From contig SCNI01000017.1 in the NCBI GenBank assembly GCA_005502775.1, forward strand, positions 1 to 64,000: a stretch of 64,000 bases of DNA, given 5' to 3'. Within the stretch, counting starts at the first letter, position 1. Every line of letters begins with the position of its first letter. Positions 8,561-16,208 of the stretch are shown here, piece after piece. The translations under genes and the position numbers were made by a program. The notes beneath the pieces are model-generated. The model was not told where the DNA came from. It was given only the letters and a program-made list of their open reading frames with translations, and made no database searches. This DNA comes from Microbacteriaceae bacterium 3FA27C10. Its GTDB lineage: Bacteria; Actinomycetota; Actinomycetes; Actinomycetales; Microbacteriaceae.

Positions 8561-8871
8561 CCCAGCTCAGCTCCGGTGTGCGCGTAGAAATCGCGCTGGA
8601 ACTGCAGGAACTCGTGCTTCTTCATCGAGTCGATCGCGGCGAGCGCGTCGTCGTCGGCGAGCGCCTCGAGCATGGTGAAGAGCTGGTCCTCGGGGGTCTT
8701 GTTGCGGTTGCGGCGGGCGAAGCCGGCGTCGAGGATGTCTTCGGTGGCGGCGAGCTGGTAGGTCTCGCCGTCTGGGCCGGTGAAGGTGAAGGGGAGCTCC
8801 GGGTGGGGTTCGATCTTCTCGGCCGCTTCCCTCTTGGGAAGGCGATCCTGGGGGGTGCGGGGTGTTGCCAT
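8554..8871 (-). CDS. Tail assembly chaperone G
   Basis: The 105-residue product lies between the major tail protein and the tape measure, the fixed place for the short chaperone of the G/GT pair. Features include PFTFTGPDGETYQLAATEDI near residue 30, ARRNRNKTPEDQLFTMLEAL in the middle and a C-terminal helix (FLQFQRDFYAHTGAELGE). It ends CTG GGG GAA TAG, with the slippery GGGGGAA at the stop, so a fraction of ribosomes continue in the -1 frame into the T region. The ATG at 8871 follows AAGGAG-like sequence. Confidence 0.88.
   Translation of the reverse strand: MATPRTPQDRLPKREAAEKIEPHPELPFTFTGPDGETYQLAATEDILDAGFARRNRNKTPEDQLFTMLEALADDDALAAIDSMKKHEFLQFQRDFYAHTGAELGE
8557..8563 (-). promoter_or_regulatory. 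Programmed -1 frameshift site (GGGGGAA)
   Basis: On the minus strand the end of the chaperone gene reads CTG GGG GAA TAG. Slipping back one base at GGG gives GGA ATA GTC and enters the T frame, which has no start codon of its own. The P-site tRNA for GGG re-pairs perfectly with the preceding GGG. Tail chaperone frameshifting of this type is well established in siphoviruses; the site here is read directly from the sequence and its use is inferred. Confidence 0.85.
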
Positions 8872-8911
8872 GTGCTGACTCCTTGTTGGGGTGCTGACCC
8901 TGGTGTGGTGG

Positions 8912-8956
8912 CACGCCGCCGGGGCCAGGGGTCAGCGAGACGACCCCGGCGGCGTG
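8912..8956 (-). terminator. Strong hairpin after the major tail gene
   Basis: A perfect 13-base-pair GC-rich stem (arms 8912-8924 and 8944-8956) with a 19-base loop lies immediately after the major tail protein stop and before the tail chaperone. No T-run follows on the minus strand, so it may be a weak terminator or a 3' stabiliser that raises major-tail mRNA over downstream genes. Confidence 0.65.
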
Positions 8957-8961
8957 GCTTG

Positions 8962-9543
8962 TTAGGAGAGGACCTTGCGGCCGTCGTCCCAGTACTCGTT
9001 GGCGTATTTCCCGTCGGGGCCCTTCCACTGGGTGAGGGTGACGGGGCGTGCGGCGATGTCGTCGTCCTTGTAGGTCCAGTCCTCGAAATCGGTGACCTGG
9101 CAGTCGGGGAAGACGATGCGGCCGACGGCGGTGCCGGAGAACAGCTGGATCACCCACGAGAGGTGCGGGAGGTCGACGTCGGCGTCGGCGATCGCGATCT
9201 TGCGGCCGGCGCTGGTGGTGGCGGCGGTCTCGGTGACGCTGCCGGGGCCGTGGAGGGTCTCCTGGACGATCTTCGAGAGGTACTCGGCGAGACCGAACTT
9301 GGCGGAACGGGTGGTGCCCTTGCTGATGAGGATCAGGGGGTCTCCGCCCCAGGCCCGCTTGAGGTCGGAGTCCACCTTGCGGCTGCGCGCGAGGCCGGCG
9401 TCGGTGAGGTAGCCGACGGACTGGAACGCGCTGTTCAGCACGGTGGATTCGTTGGTCGGGAGCGCGGTTCCGAGCGGAGCGACAAAGATCCCGCCCTGAA
9501 CGGCCGGCTTGCCGACGATCGCGTTTGCGGCGACGTTGGTCAT
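8962..9543 (-). CDS. Major tail protein
   Basis: The 193-residue product starts MTNVAANAIVGKPAVQGGIFVAPLG, contains VGYLTDAGLARSRKVDSDLKRAWGG and KGPDGKYANEYWDDGRKVLS at the end, and has the beta-rich tube-subunit character of siphovirus major tail proteins of actinophages. It would polymerise as hexameric rings around the tape measure. The gene lies directly upstream of the G/GT chaperone pair and downstream of the head-tail connector genes, as expected. A strong hairpin follows its stop codon. Confidence 0.92.
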   Translation of the reverse strand: MTNVAANAIVGKPAVQGGIFVAPLGTALPTNESTVLNSAFQSVGYLTDAGLARSRKVDSDLKRAWGGDPLILISKGTTRSAKFGLAEYLSKIVQETLHGPGSVTETAATTSAGRKIAIADADVDLPHLSWVIQLFSGTAVGRIVFPDCQVTDFEDWTYKDDDIAARPVTLTQWKGPDGKYANEYWDDGRKVLS

Positions 9544-9596
9544 GGTGGTTTGCCCCTTCTAGGCAGGTTGCTGACCCCTGGAAGGTGACTGATCTG

Positions 9597-9992
9597 TTAC
9601 GCGAGAGTCGTGCCGCGCACACGCACCCCGACCATCGACGTCACGCGTTCCTGCGACGACGTCGGGTCGGGAAGTTCTGCTGGGCCCGAGATGCTCGAGC
9701 AGCCGAATAGCTGAGCGTCTTGGGCGAAGATGATGGCGCGCGCGACGCGCACCAGACGGAATGCTCGGGTGGCGGTCTGCGCCCACCCCTCGAGCAGCAG
9801 CTGGTAGTTCTCGCTGACCATCGTTTCGCGGGCGCTGCCGGCGAGACGGACCAGGATGAACTCCGCCGGCCGCGGCTTCGGGATGCGGCCGAAAGCGGTG
9901 ACATTCTCGAACGCGGGCAGCGCCGCATTGAGCACGTCGCAGCTGACGTCGACGACGTCGGGGAAGTCGATGTACTCACCCGCGGCCGGCAT
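9597..9992 (-). CDS. Tail terminator / tail completion protein
   Basis: The 131-residue product begins MPAAGEYIDFPDVVDVSCDVLNAAL at the ATG at 9992. It has the alpha/beta pattern of tail terminator proteins, with RIPKPRPAEFILVRLAGS in the middle and SMVGVRVRGTTLA at the C-terminus. Its slot between the gp10-like neck gene and the major tail gene is that of the protein that caps the finished tail tube and docks it to the head. The ORF could be extended upstream, but that extension overlaps the neck gene and is arginine-rich. Confidence 0.75.
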   Translation of the reverse strand: MPAAGEYIDFPDVVDVSCDVLNAALPAFENVTAFGRIPKPRPAEFILVRLAGSARETMVSENYQLLLEGWAQTATRAFRLVRVARAIIFAQDAQLFGCSSISGPAELPDPTSSQERVTSMVGVRVRGTTLA

Positions 9993-10236
9993 TGAACGCC
10001 TTCGAGAGTGTGCGGTCGACCGCTTCCGCGCGCCGCGCCTTCGCGGTTGCGGTGCGGATGATGAAGCGGGCGCGGGTCGCGGACGACGCTTCGATGAGCT
10101 CGTAGTCCGGGGCTCCACCGGCAGCCGCGACGATCCGCTCGCCGGCCGCTCGCAAGGTCCCGGTCGGGCCGGCGCCGCGGCGCGCCTCGTTGAAGCCCGC
10201 TGGTTCGATCTCGAGCTTGAATTGGCTCATCGTCAT
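9976..10236 (-). CDS. HK97 gp10-like neck / head-tail joining protein
   Basis: An 86-residue basic protein (MTMSQFKLEIEPAGFNEAR, then ARFIIRTATAKARRAEAVDR) sits between the head-closure and tail-terminator genes, like HK97 gp10 family neck proteins. The ATG at 10236 overlaps the preceding stop as ATGA, which decides the start; a second ATG lies two codons later. The family assignment is based on position, size and the basic helical character. Confidence 0.7.
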   Translation of the reverse strand: MTMSQFKLEIEPAGFNEARRGAGPTGTLRAAGERIVAAAGGAPDYELIEASSATRARFIIRTATAKARRAEAVDRTLSKAFNAGRG

Positions 10237-10571
10237 CCGTTCCAGATCTGGATGCGGAACCGGGTGCTCGCGAGCGCGCCGGTCGGGGATGGGACGTGCA
10301 TGACCTCGCCGATGACCTCGTAGACCACGCCGCGGTAGCGCGCGCGGTCCTCGGCGACGAAGTCGGCATCCGCGGGGCCTGCCACGAGGTAGCCGGTGAG
10401 GACGGCCAGGCGCCCGTCGATGACTTCCTGCGATTCGATCGGCTCGAGCCACCAGCCGGCGCTGTCATCTTCGGTGGGATTCGCGGTGTAGTCGGGGACG
10501 TCCACGCCGTGATCGGTGGTCTTCGGGTAGCGCAGCCGGGTGAGGGTCTCGCGCGCGAACGAGGACAGCAT
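10233..10571 (-). CDS. Head closure (stopper) protein
   Basis: The 112-residue product contains WWLEPIESQEVIDGRLAVLTGYLVAGP and ends in a beta-strand-rich segment (YEVIGEVMHVPSPTG, then RFRIQIWNG). This pattern is typical of actinophage head closure/stopper proteins, small beta-barrel proteins that keep DNA in the filled head. It is the second of the connector genes after the capsid. Its start and stop overlap both neighbours. Confidence 0.78.
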   Translation of the reverse strand: MLSSFARETLTRLRYPKTTDHGVDVPDYTANPTEDDSAGWWLEPIESQEVIDGRLAVLTGYLVAGPADADFVAEDRARYRGVVYEVIGEVMHVPSPTGALASTRFRIQIWNG

Positions 10572-11146
10572 CAGCTCGCCCCCGGGTATCGATATTCGTC
10601 GACGTCAGCGAACTCGTGGTCGAGGATCACGGTGCCGCCGGCGACGTTCGGGGCGGTCGCCGACCAGGTCACGTTCGAGCTGAGCGTCTGCTCGCGGATC
10701 GCGCCGAGTGGCGAGCCGAGCGCGCGGGCTGTCATCTCGAGCACGAGGCCCTCGAGCTCGTCGGGGATCTCTTCGTAGCCGGCGGTGAAGGTGGCGGTGA
10801 TCGCCCCGAGCCGATCGGTCCAGAATCGACCGCCGATCTGCCCGTCGTCGTAGCCGATGTCCAGTCGCGAGAGGTTGATCGTCTTGCCGAGCTCGACGAT
10901 CGACGCGACCTCGGTAAGGTGCATGGCGGGCAGTTGCAGGATCTTCGTGCCGGGCCCATTGAGGCGGACCGTCTTAGTCATCACCGGCCAGATGTGCCAG
11001 CGCGCGCGTTTGCGAATCTTCGAGGTGGCAGCGCGCAGCGCGCGCTCCACGTCGGGGTGGTCGACCGGAAAGAAGCCGTTTGATTTAGCGTTGAGCAGCT
11101 GCGCGGACGCGAAAGTCATCGTGTCCACCGGCCCGGATTCGGTCAT
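10571..11146 (-). CDS. Head-tail connector (gp6-like adaptor)
   Basis: The 191-residue product starts MTESGPVDTMTFASAQLLNAK. It has a helical N-terminal region (VERALRAATSKIRKRARWHIWP), then a beta hairpin region (KTVRLNGPGTKILQLPAMHL) and a helical segment (EIPDELEGLVLEMTARALGS). This is the usual architecture of HK97 gp6-type adaptors, which form the ring under the portal. It is the first connector gene after the capsid block, and its stop shares one base with the start of the head-closure gene. Confidence 0.82.
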   Translation of the reverse strand: MTESGPVDTMTFASAQLLNAKSNGFFPVDHPDVERALRAATSKIRKRARWHIWPVMTKTVRLNGPGTKILQLPAMHLTEVASIVELGKTINLSRLDIGYDDGQIGGRFWTDRLGAITATFTAGYEEIPDELEGLVLEMTARALGSPLGAIREQTLSSNVTWSATAPNVAGGTVILDHEFADVDEYRYPGAS

Positions 11147-11182
11147 GTCGTGCTCCTCCGATGACCACCCCGTGTGGGGGCG

Positions 11183-11518
11183 TTACTTCCTGCGCGCCGC
11201 GGAGGTGCGCTTGGGCGTCGTCACCGGCTTGGTGACGACTGGCTCGTCGCCCGTCGGCTCGTCGCCCGTCGGCTCGTCGCCCGTCGGCTCGTCGCCCGTC
11301 GGCTCGTCGCCCGTCTCGCCATCTGCGACGGGCTCGACGACTTTCTCGACGATGCGCGTGCGGAACGGTTCGTTGTAGACCACGCCGGGTCCCGCGTAGG
11401 GGACGGCTCCGGTGCTCTTCGCGGTGAGCTTCACCCGGGGCGGTGACACCGGCGGGGCGTACTTGACCTCACCGGTGCTCTCGGGGCGGTGGTCGCCGTC
11501 GTTGATTGCGACTCCCAT
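11183..11518 (-). CDS. Small repeat-containing structural-module protein
   Basis: The 111-residue product has no recognised fold. Residues 1-65 are proline-rich and include VYNEPFRTRIVEKVVEPV. A run of GDEPT units follows, and the tail is basic (TKPVTTPKRTSAARRK). It lies between the capsid decoration-like gene and the first connector gene, where some phages encode small head-associated or chaperone-like proteins. The repeat is a perfect 15-base direct repeat in the DNA, so its length may vary between relatives. Confidence 0.65.
   Translation of the reverse strand: MGVAINDGDHRPESTGEVKYAPPVSPPRVKLTAKSTGAVPYAGPGVVYNEPFRTRIVEKVVEPVADGETGDEPTGDEPTGDEPTGDEPTGDEPVVTKPVTTPKRTSAARRK
11241..11315. 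repeat. Five tandem copies of a 15-bp unit
   Basis: Five identical consecutive copies of GGCTCGTCGCCCGTC (plus-strand reading) encode the GDEPT repeats of the surrounding minus-strand gene. Because the unit is a multiple of three, copy-number change would keep the frame. Confidence 0.95.
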
Positions 11519-11541
11519 GCTGATCTCCTTCGTGTCGGAGA

Positions 11542-11576
11542 ACAGCCGGGGGCGCCGCGTGGGCGCCCCCGGCTGT
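11542..11576 (-). terminator. Strong hairpin after the capsid gene pair
   Basis: A perfect 15-base-pair stem (arms 11542-11556 and 11562-11576, loop of five) follows the stop of the decoration-like gene by one base. There is only a weak T-rich stretch downstream. It probably terminates part of the capsid transcripts or protects their 3' ends. Confidence 0.7.
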
Positions 11577-11577
11577 C

Positions 11578-11922
11578 CTAGACGATCTCTCCGGTGACGC
11601 CGAAGGTGAACGACGGAGTGGTGCCGCTGACCGTGTACGACAGGCGCACGTAGCGGTCGATCGAGAACGACTTGCGTTCCTTCGCGACTCCGGTCTTGGC
11701 GGCGAACGACGCCACGGTGCGCCAGGCATCCGTGTCGCCGTTGTCGTACGACGTCTGCACGTTCACCGTCAGCGACGGGGTGGTGCCGGATGCCGCGGTG
11801 ACGTCGAGCACGAGGCGGGCGGTCGCCTTATTCACCGGCTTGAGGACCGTGGTCCCGTTGGCGGTGGCGGTGACGACGGTGCCGGGTTCGGCGAGGACGA
11901 CGTCACTTCCGAGGTTGCTCAT
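11578..11922 (-). CDS. Putative capsid decoration / head-associated protein
   Basis: The 114-residue protein is almost entirely beta-strand-like, rich in threonine and valine (MSNLGSDVVLAEPGTVVTAT..., LVLDVTAASGTTPSLTVNVQ, YVRLSYTVSGTTPSFTFGVT). The gene follows the major capsid gene with a short gap and shares its downstream hairpin, so it is likely made in similar amounts. A decoration or cement protein fits best. No family was recognised with certainty. Confidence 0.55.
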   Translation of the reverse strand: MSNLGSDVVLAEPGTVVTATANGTTVLKPVNKATARLVLDVTAASGTTPSLTVNVQTSYDNGDTDAWRTVASFAAKTGVAKERKSFSIDRYVRLSYTVSGTTPSFTFGVTGEIV

Positions 11923-11937
11923 TCTCTTCTCCTGTTC

Positions 11938-13176
11938 TCAGAGCCCGAGCACGCGGCCGAAGGCCCCGGGACGGTAGATGGCCAGGCCGACGCGCTCCTC
12001 GGCCCGGATGGCGGTCATGTTGCGGCGGAAGTAGTCCGCGTGGGAGTTGCTCGCCTCGAGAGTGAGCGTGCCCTTGCGGAAGATCTGCCCGCCCTGGGCG
12101 AACGCCCCGACCAGCGCGGTCAGCGCGGCGAGTGCCGGGGTGGTGGCGACCTTCTTGCCCCACAGGCTGGCCGGCTGCTGACCGACGAAGGGCCCGTTCG
12201 CGTAGTACGCGCCCTGGCTGTTCTTCGAGAGCGTGATCTTCTCCCAGCCGAGCGGGTCGATCGCGATCGCGTCGGGCTCGAGGAACTGGGTGACGCGGAT
12301 GCGCGTGATCTGCCGGTAGATCGCGTCCATCGAGTTGTCGTCGGCCGCGGAGACGCCGGAGCCCTTCGTCACCGCCGGCGCGAGGCCGGGGCGGTTCAGG
12401 ATGCCGACGAGGTTCTCGTCCTCGCCGTCGCCGGTGAGGAGCTGCGCCTCCTCGGCCTGCTTGACGAACAGCTCGAGGCGAGCGTCGATGTAGGAACGGG
12501 TCTGGGCCCAGTCCTCGAGCATCTCGTCCGAGATCGGCAGGAACGTCGCGATCTTGTGCAGGGTCTCCGAGACCTTGTCGAACTCGAGGGCCGACTCGGG
12601 CTTGAGGTCGCCCTCGGCGACGGTGTCGGCACCGTTCTGGGCAAGCGTCTCCACCAGGTAGCGGATCAGCGGCGAGTTCGTCTGGCCGGACGGGAACAGG
12701 TCCGCGATGGTCAGCGGCGCGAACGGCAGGCCGACGATGCCGGGGAGCACGTTCGGGGCGATCGCCACCGGCGCGTTGCCGGCGCCGGGCGCGTCGTCGG
12801 TGCCCTCGAAGAACGGCGCCTTGATCTCGACACCGCCGGAGGTCCACTTGCCGTCGAAGCCGCGCTCGGCGAGGCCCTTGTAGCCTTTCGACTCGACGAA
12901 CTGCGCGCCGAACGATTTCGCCACCGCGGCGTTGCGTTCGGCGGCGGGCGCGTCGTCGAACGAACCGCCGGTGTTCTGGCGGAACGCCTTCTTGCGCTCC
13001 TCGAGCTCCTCGAGGTCTTTGACCTCGGCAATCCACGTCTTGATCTCGGCCTCGAGCGGGTCGAGAGCGGCCTTCTGCTCGGCGAAGGTCTTGTAGGTCG
13101 TGGCGTCTTCCGCGACCTCGAGGGCGCGCACCGAGAGAGTGCGGACCTTCTCCTTCGCCTCCTTGAGAGTGGGCAT
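11938..13176 (-). CDS. Major capsid protein, HK97 fold
   Basis: The 412-residue product has an N-terminal charged coiled-coil region (residues 1-75, the delta/scaffolding domain usually removed by protease) followed by an HK97-type shell domain. Recognisable segments include NVLPGIVGLPFAPLTIADLF, SPLIRYLVETLAQNGADTVAEG, KIATFLPISDEMLEDWAQ and FRRNMTAIRAEERVGLAIYR. It forms the icosahedral head and is preceded by its protease and portal genes. Confidence 0.96.
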   Translation of the reverse strand: MPTLKEAKEKVRTLSVRALEVAEDATTYKTFAEQKAALDPLEAEIKTWIAEVKDLEELEERKKAFRQNTGGSFDDAPAAERNAAVAKSFGAQFVESKGYKGLAERGFDGKWTSGGVEIKAPFFEGTDDAPGAGNAPVAIAPNVLPGIVGLPFAPLTIADLFPSGQTNSPLIRYLVETLAQNGADTVAEGDLKPESALEFDKVSETLHKIATFLPISDEMLEDWAQTRSYIDARLELFVKQAEEAQLLTGDGEDENLVGILNRPGLAPAVTKGSGVSAADDNSMDAIYRQITRIRVTQFLEPDAIAIDPLGWEKITLSKNSQGAYYANGPFVGQQPASLWGKKVATTPALAALTALVGAFAQGGQIFRKGTLTLEASNSHADYFRRNMTAIRAEERVGLAIYRPGAFGRVLGL

Positions 13177-13178
13177 GT

Positions 13179-14192
13179 TCAGATTCCTTCCGAAGTGGTT
13201 GTTGCGTGAAGCCGTGCGCGGATGCGCGCGGCTCTGACCTGGATTTCCGCAGCAGCCTCCTCGTCCGTGGGAGCGGCCTTCGAACCGGGTGCGGGTGCAG
13301 GTGCACCGGCTCCGGGTTCTGCGGCGGCGCCGTCGGTCGACGTGCTGTCACCCGATTTCTCAGGTTCGGGCGCGATGACTTCCATCACGTCCACGGCCGC
13401 TCGCGCACCCGTGAGGGTGAACGTGGTGCCGTCGTCTGTGTAGCTCTGCTGATAGAGCTCGGTGGCGTAGGTGTCGCGGTCCTCGACCTCGAAGACGACC
13501 GTTCCGCCACCGTTGCCGTCGGGGATGGTTCCACGGAGCCATACCCACCCCTCGGGGTAGGTCTCCTGCAGCGCTTCTCGCGCACGCTGCTGGAGGATCT
13601 CGACGCTGCCGGCGAGTGCCTTGAGCACCGGCGCCGGCGCCGCCTTCTCGGCGGCGGTGTCGGCTGCGCCGCCGAGCGCGATCGCGGCGTCGAGGATGGC
13701 CTGGATGAGATCCTGGTCGGACTTGCTGTTGCGCGCGCCGGTCTTCAGCGACTTCGACGACAGCACGAGCGCCTCCCGGTTCGACGGGACGGCCACGAAC
13801 GCTCCGTTCAGCAGTTCCCGCTGCGCCTTCCCGCCGGCGGCTTTCGAGTTCTTGAGCGTCATGAATGCCACCGACGTGGTGCGGATGTGCCCTTCCTTCA
13901 CGAGGGTGCGCACCTCCTGCGCGCGGGGCAGAGACGAGTAGGTGCCGCGTACGATCAGCTCGCCGGCTTCATTGAGCTCGGGTGTGCCGGAGCCGACGGT
14001 GGTCGCCACCGACATGCCGTGGTCGCTGTCGAAGGTGATGTGCTCCGGTAGCGGCAGCTTCCACTCGTCGGGCAGCAGCGTGTCGCCGTCGCGGTCCTCG
14101 GTTGGCGCCGAGAGCACGACCTCGAATTCGCCGGGGAACGCGTCGTCGCTGCCGATGTCTTTGAGGATGGCGGTCTTGCGGATGATGGTCAT
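13179..14192 (-). CDS. HK97-family prohead protease (with long C-terminal extension)
   Basis: Residues 1-150 are an HK97 prohead serine protease. His58 in FDSDHGM and Ser107 in GHIRTTSVAFM are the likely catalytic pair, and VPSNREALVLSS follows. The protein is 337 residues, well over the usual size of about 200. The C-terminal half has alanine-rich helices, a compact segment (YPEGWVWLRGTIPDGNGG) and a proline/alanine linker ending in an arginine-rich helix, so it may carry an internal scaffold or a second small domain. It matures the capsid by cutting the delta domain and lies directly upstream of the capsid gene. Confidence 0.9.
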   Translation of the reverse strand: MTIIRKTAILKDIGSDDAFPGEFEVVLSAPTEDRDGDTLLPDEWKLPLPEHITFDSDHGMSVATTVGSGTPELNEAGELIVRGTYSSLPRAQEVRTLVKEGHIRTTSVAFMTLKNSKAAGGKAQRELLNGAFVAVPSNREALVLSSKSLKTGARNSKSDQDLIQAILDAAIALGGAADTAAEKAAPAPVLKALAGSVEILQQRAREALQETYPEGWVWLRGTIPDGNGGGTVVFEVEDRDTYATELYQQSYTDDGTTFTLTGARAAVDVMEVIAPEPEKSGDSTSTDGAAAEPGAGAPAPAPGSKAAPTDEEAAAEIQVRAARIRARLHATTTSEGI

Positions 14193-14201
14193 CGTGGGCT
14201 C

Positions 14202-16208
14202 CTAGAAATCGAAGGTGATGCCGCAGTTGCAGCCGGCGACTTCGTCTGCGCCGCCGGAGGGGTCGCCGGGGGCATTCATGCCGTTGGAGAAGAGCTCGTC
14301 GACGCCGACCGTCTCGCCGTCCATCGCAGCGTGGGAGGCTCGCGGGTTCGCGCTGTTGACATTCCACGTCTTGGTAGCAGCGCCGGACTGGCTCGCGGCA
14401 GTGAGGCCGGCGAGGCCGGCGATCATGGCGACGCGCGACCAGGAGATCTCGTCAGCACGCGCGTCGACTGGGCCATCGAAAAGGCCGTCGATCGCGTCGT
14501 CGGGGCTTTCCTCCTCGGGCCAGTCGAGGTCGTCGATCTGCTCGGCGGTCTTCTGGTTGATGTTCTTCGCCGAGCTCTTCGCGTTCTCGTTCACCCAGTC
14601 CGAGATGGCGGTCGGGTCGTAGCTCCCGCCGAGGTCGGTGGCGGTGGTCGTCCCGATCGCCTGCGAAGTGGCGGCGGAGAGGGCTCCGAGGATTTCGGCG
14701 AGGGAGCTGTCCCACGCGGTGGGTTCGAACAGCCCGGCCGCTTTCGCGGATTGCGCGGCCTTCACGGAGGCCCGCTGCTCGTCGAAGAACTTCCGCAGTT
14801 CCTTGGCGTGCTCGGCGACCAGCTTGTCGCGGGTGGCGACCTTGTCGGCCTTGACCTGTGCGAGCCGGCCCATGATCGAGCGGACGGTGAGGCGCCCGCG
14901 TTGCGCCGCCTTGGGGGCTTCGAGTGCGAGCGGCTGCGGAATGAGGCTGCCGTCGAGGGCGACCTGCTGCTGCCCGCGCTGCACGGTGCCGAGCGGCTGC
15001 AGGGCAGCGTTGGCATACAGCACGTCGGCTTCGGGACCAGCGGGGTCGAGGCCGAACAGCGGCCGCGCCTCCGCGGGGCGCATGACTCCGTTGGAGACGA
15101 GGCCGACGACGGCCGTCGCGCGGGTTTCGAAGTCGCCGCGGAGGACCTCGTCCATGTTGAACCGGGTCATCGCTTCGCCGAAGCCGTAGAAGTCGGGCAC
15201 TAGCTGGTGGTCGACGACGGCTTCGAAGTCCTCGAACCGCGGTGCCATCGTGTCGCGGTACTGCGAGCGGAGCTGCTCGGTGATGTTGGAGAAGGTGGCA
15301 TGGTCGAGGATGTGGACGACGGGCGGCGGAACGTCGTAGGAGGCGCAGACCTCTTCGCGGTTCAGCTTCCGTGATTCGACGTACTGCATCTCTTCGGCGT
15401 TGAGCTGCAGCACCTGCACTTCGAGGCCCTCTTCGAGCAGGTTCGTGCCGCCGAACTGGTCAACGCCCTGGTGGCGGGCGTCGAAGTCGCGGCGTAGGCG
15501 CTCGATCGCGGGATCGGAGAGCGTCTTCGGGTGCTTGAGGACCACCGAGGGGCGGGCACCGCGCTTCCAGAACGCAGCATTGGCGCGGCGGGCCGCGTCT
15601 TCATTCAGCAGCGTGGAACGCAGTCCCTCGAGGTTCGAGAGGCCCCGGTGCATGTTGTCGGGGTTGTAGCTGGTGAAGGCGACGACGTCGTCTTCGGCCC
15701 ACTTCGCGAATGCGCCGGCGATGGTGCCGCCGGTGTAGACGTACTCGAGGTTGCCGTAGTTGGGGCTGCTCTCGTCGAGGTCGCGGCGGATGACGACGTT
15801 GGTGGGGTGCATCGGGTGCAGCTCCCGCACGCGACCGTTGCGGTCGCGGAGCTTCACCCAGAACGCCTCGCCGTAGATGTCATATGTCGACGAGGTCCAC
15901 CGCCAGAGCCGGAAGCCAGAGAGCCGCGCGTTCGGGCGCTTCATCAGCTCGGCCAGGGGGCCGTTCTCGTCGGAGTATCCCTTGGGCCCGGCGATCTTGA
16001 TGTCGAACGGCATCCGGGCGGTGGCCATGGCGAGCTTCCGCACCACGGTGCCCACCCAGAGCTGCCGCTTGTAGAGCATGCCGTAGCCGGCCCACATCCC
16101 GGTGAGCTCGATGCCGGTGCCGCCGTAGAAGTTCTGGGCGAGCTGGTACCCGTCGCCGCCGCCGATGGAGTCGATGCGGGCGACGGCCGTGCCGTTGGAG
16201 ATGATCAC
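14202..16208 (-). CDS. Portal protein fused to a MuF-like head morphogenesis domain
   Basis: The 668-residue product has an HK97-type portal in its first 380 residues or so (YKRQLWVGTVVRKLAMATARMP; ELHPMHPTNVVIRRDLDES; REEVCASYDVPPPVVHILDHATFSN). A helical region follows, and the last 60 residues are typical of Mu gpF-type minor head proteins (TWNVNSANPRASHAAMDG; LFSNGMNAPGDPSGGADE; ending in a CNC motif). The portal is the dodecameric DNA gate; MuF proteins are carried inside the head or aid assembly. Most phages encode the two separately. The GTG at 16208 overlaps the upstream stop as GTGA. Confidence 0.92.
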   Translation of the reverse strand: MIISNGTAVARIDSIGGGDGYQLAQNFYGGTGIELTGMWAGYGMLYKRQLWVGTVVRKLAMATARMPFDIKIAGPKGYSDENGPLAELMKRPNARLSGFRLWRWTSSTYDIYGEAFWVKLRDRNGRVRELHPMHPTNVVIRRDLDESSPNYGNLEYVYTGGTIAGAFAKWAEDDVVAFTSYNPDNMHRGLSNLEGLRSTLLNEDAARRANAAFWKRGARPSVVLKHPKTLSDPAIERLRRDFDARHQGVDQFGGTNLLEEGLEVQVLQLNAEEMQYVESRKLNREEVCASYDVPPPVVHILDHATFSNITEQLRSQYRDTMAPRFEDFEAVVDHQLVPDFYGFGEAMTRFNMDEVLRGDFETRATAVVGLVSNGVMRPAEARPLFGLDPAGPEADVLYANAALQPLGTVQRGQQQVALDGSLIPQPLALEAPKAAQRGRLTVRSIMGRLAQVKADKVATRDKLVAEHAKELRKFFDEQRASVKAAQSAKAAGLFEPTAWDSSLAEILGALSAATSQAIGTTTATDLGGSYDPTAISDWVNENAKSSAKNINQKTAEQIDDLDWPEEESPDDAIDGLFDGPVDARADEISWSRVAMIAGLAGLTAASQSGAATKTWNVNSANPRASHAAMDGETVGVDELFSNGMNAPGDPSGGADEVAGCNCGITFDF

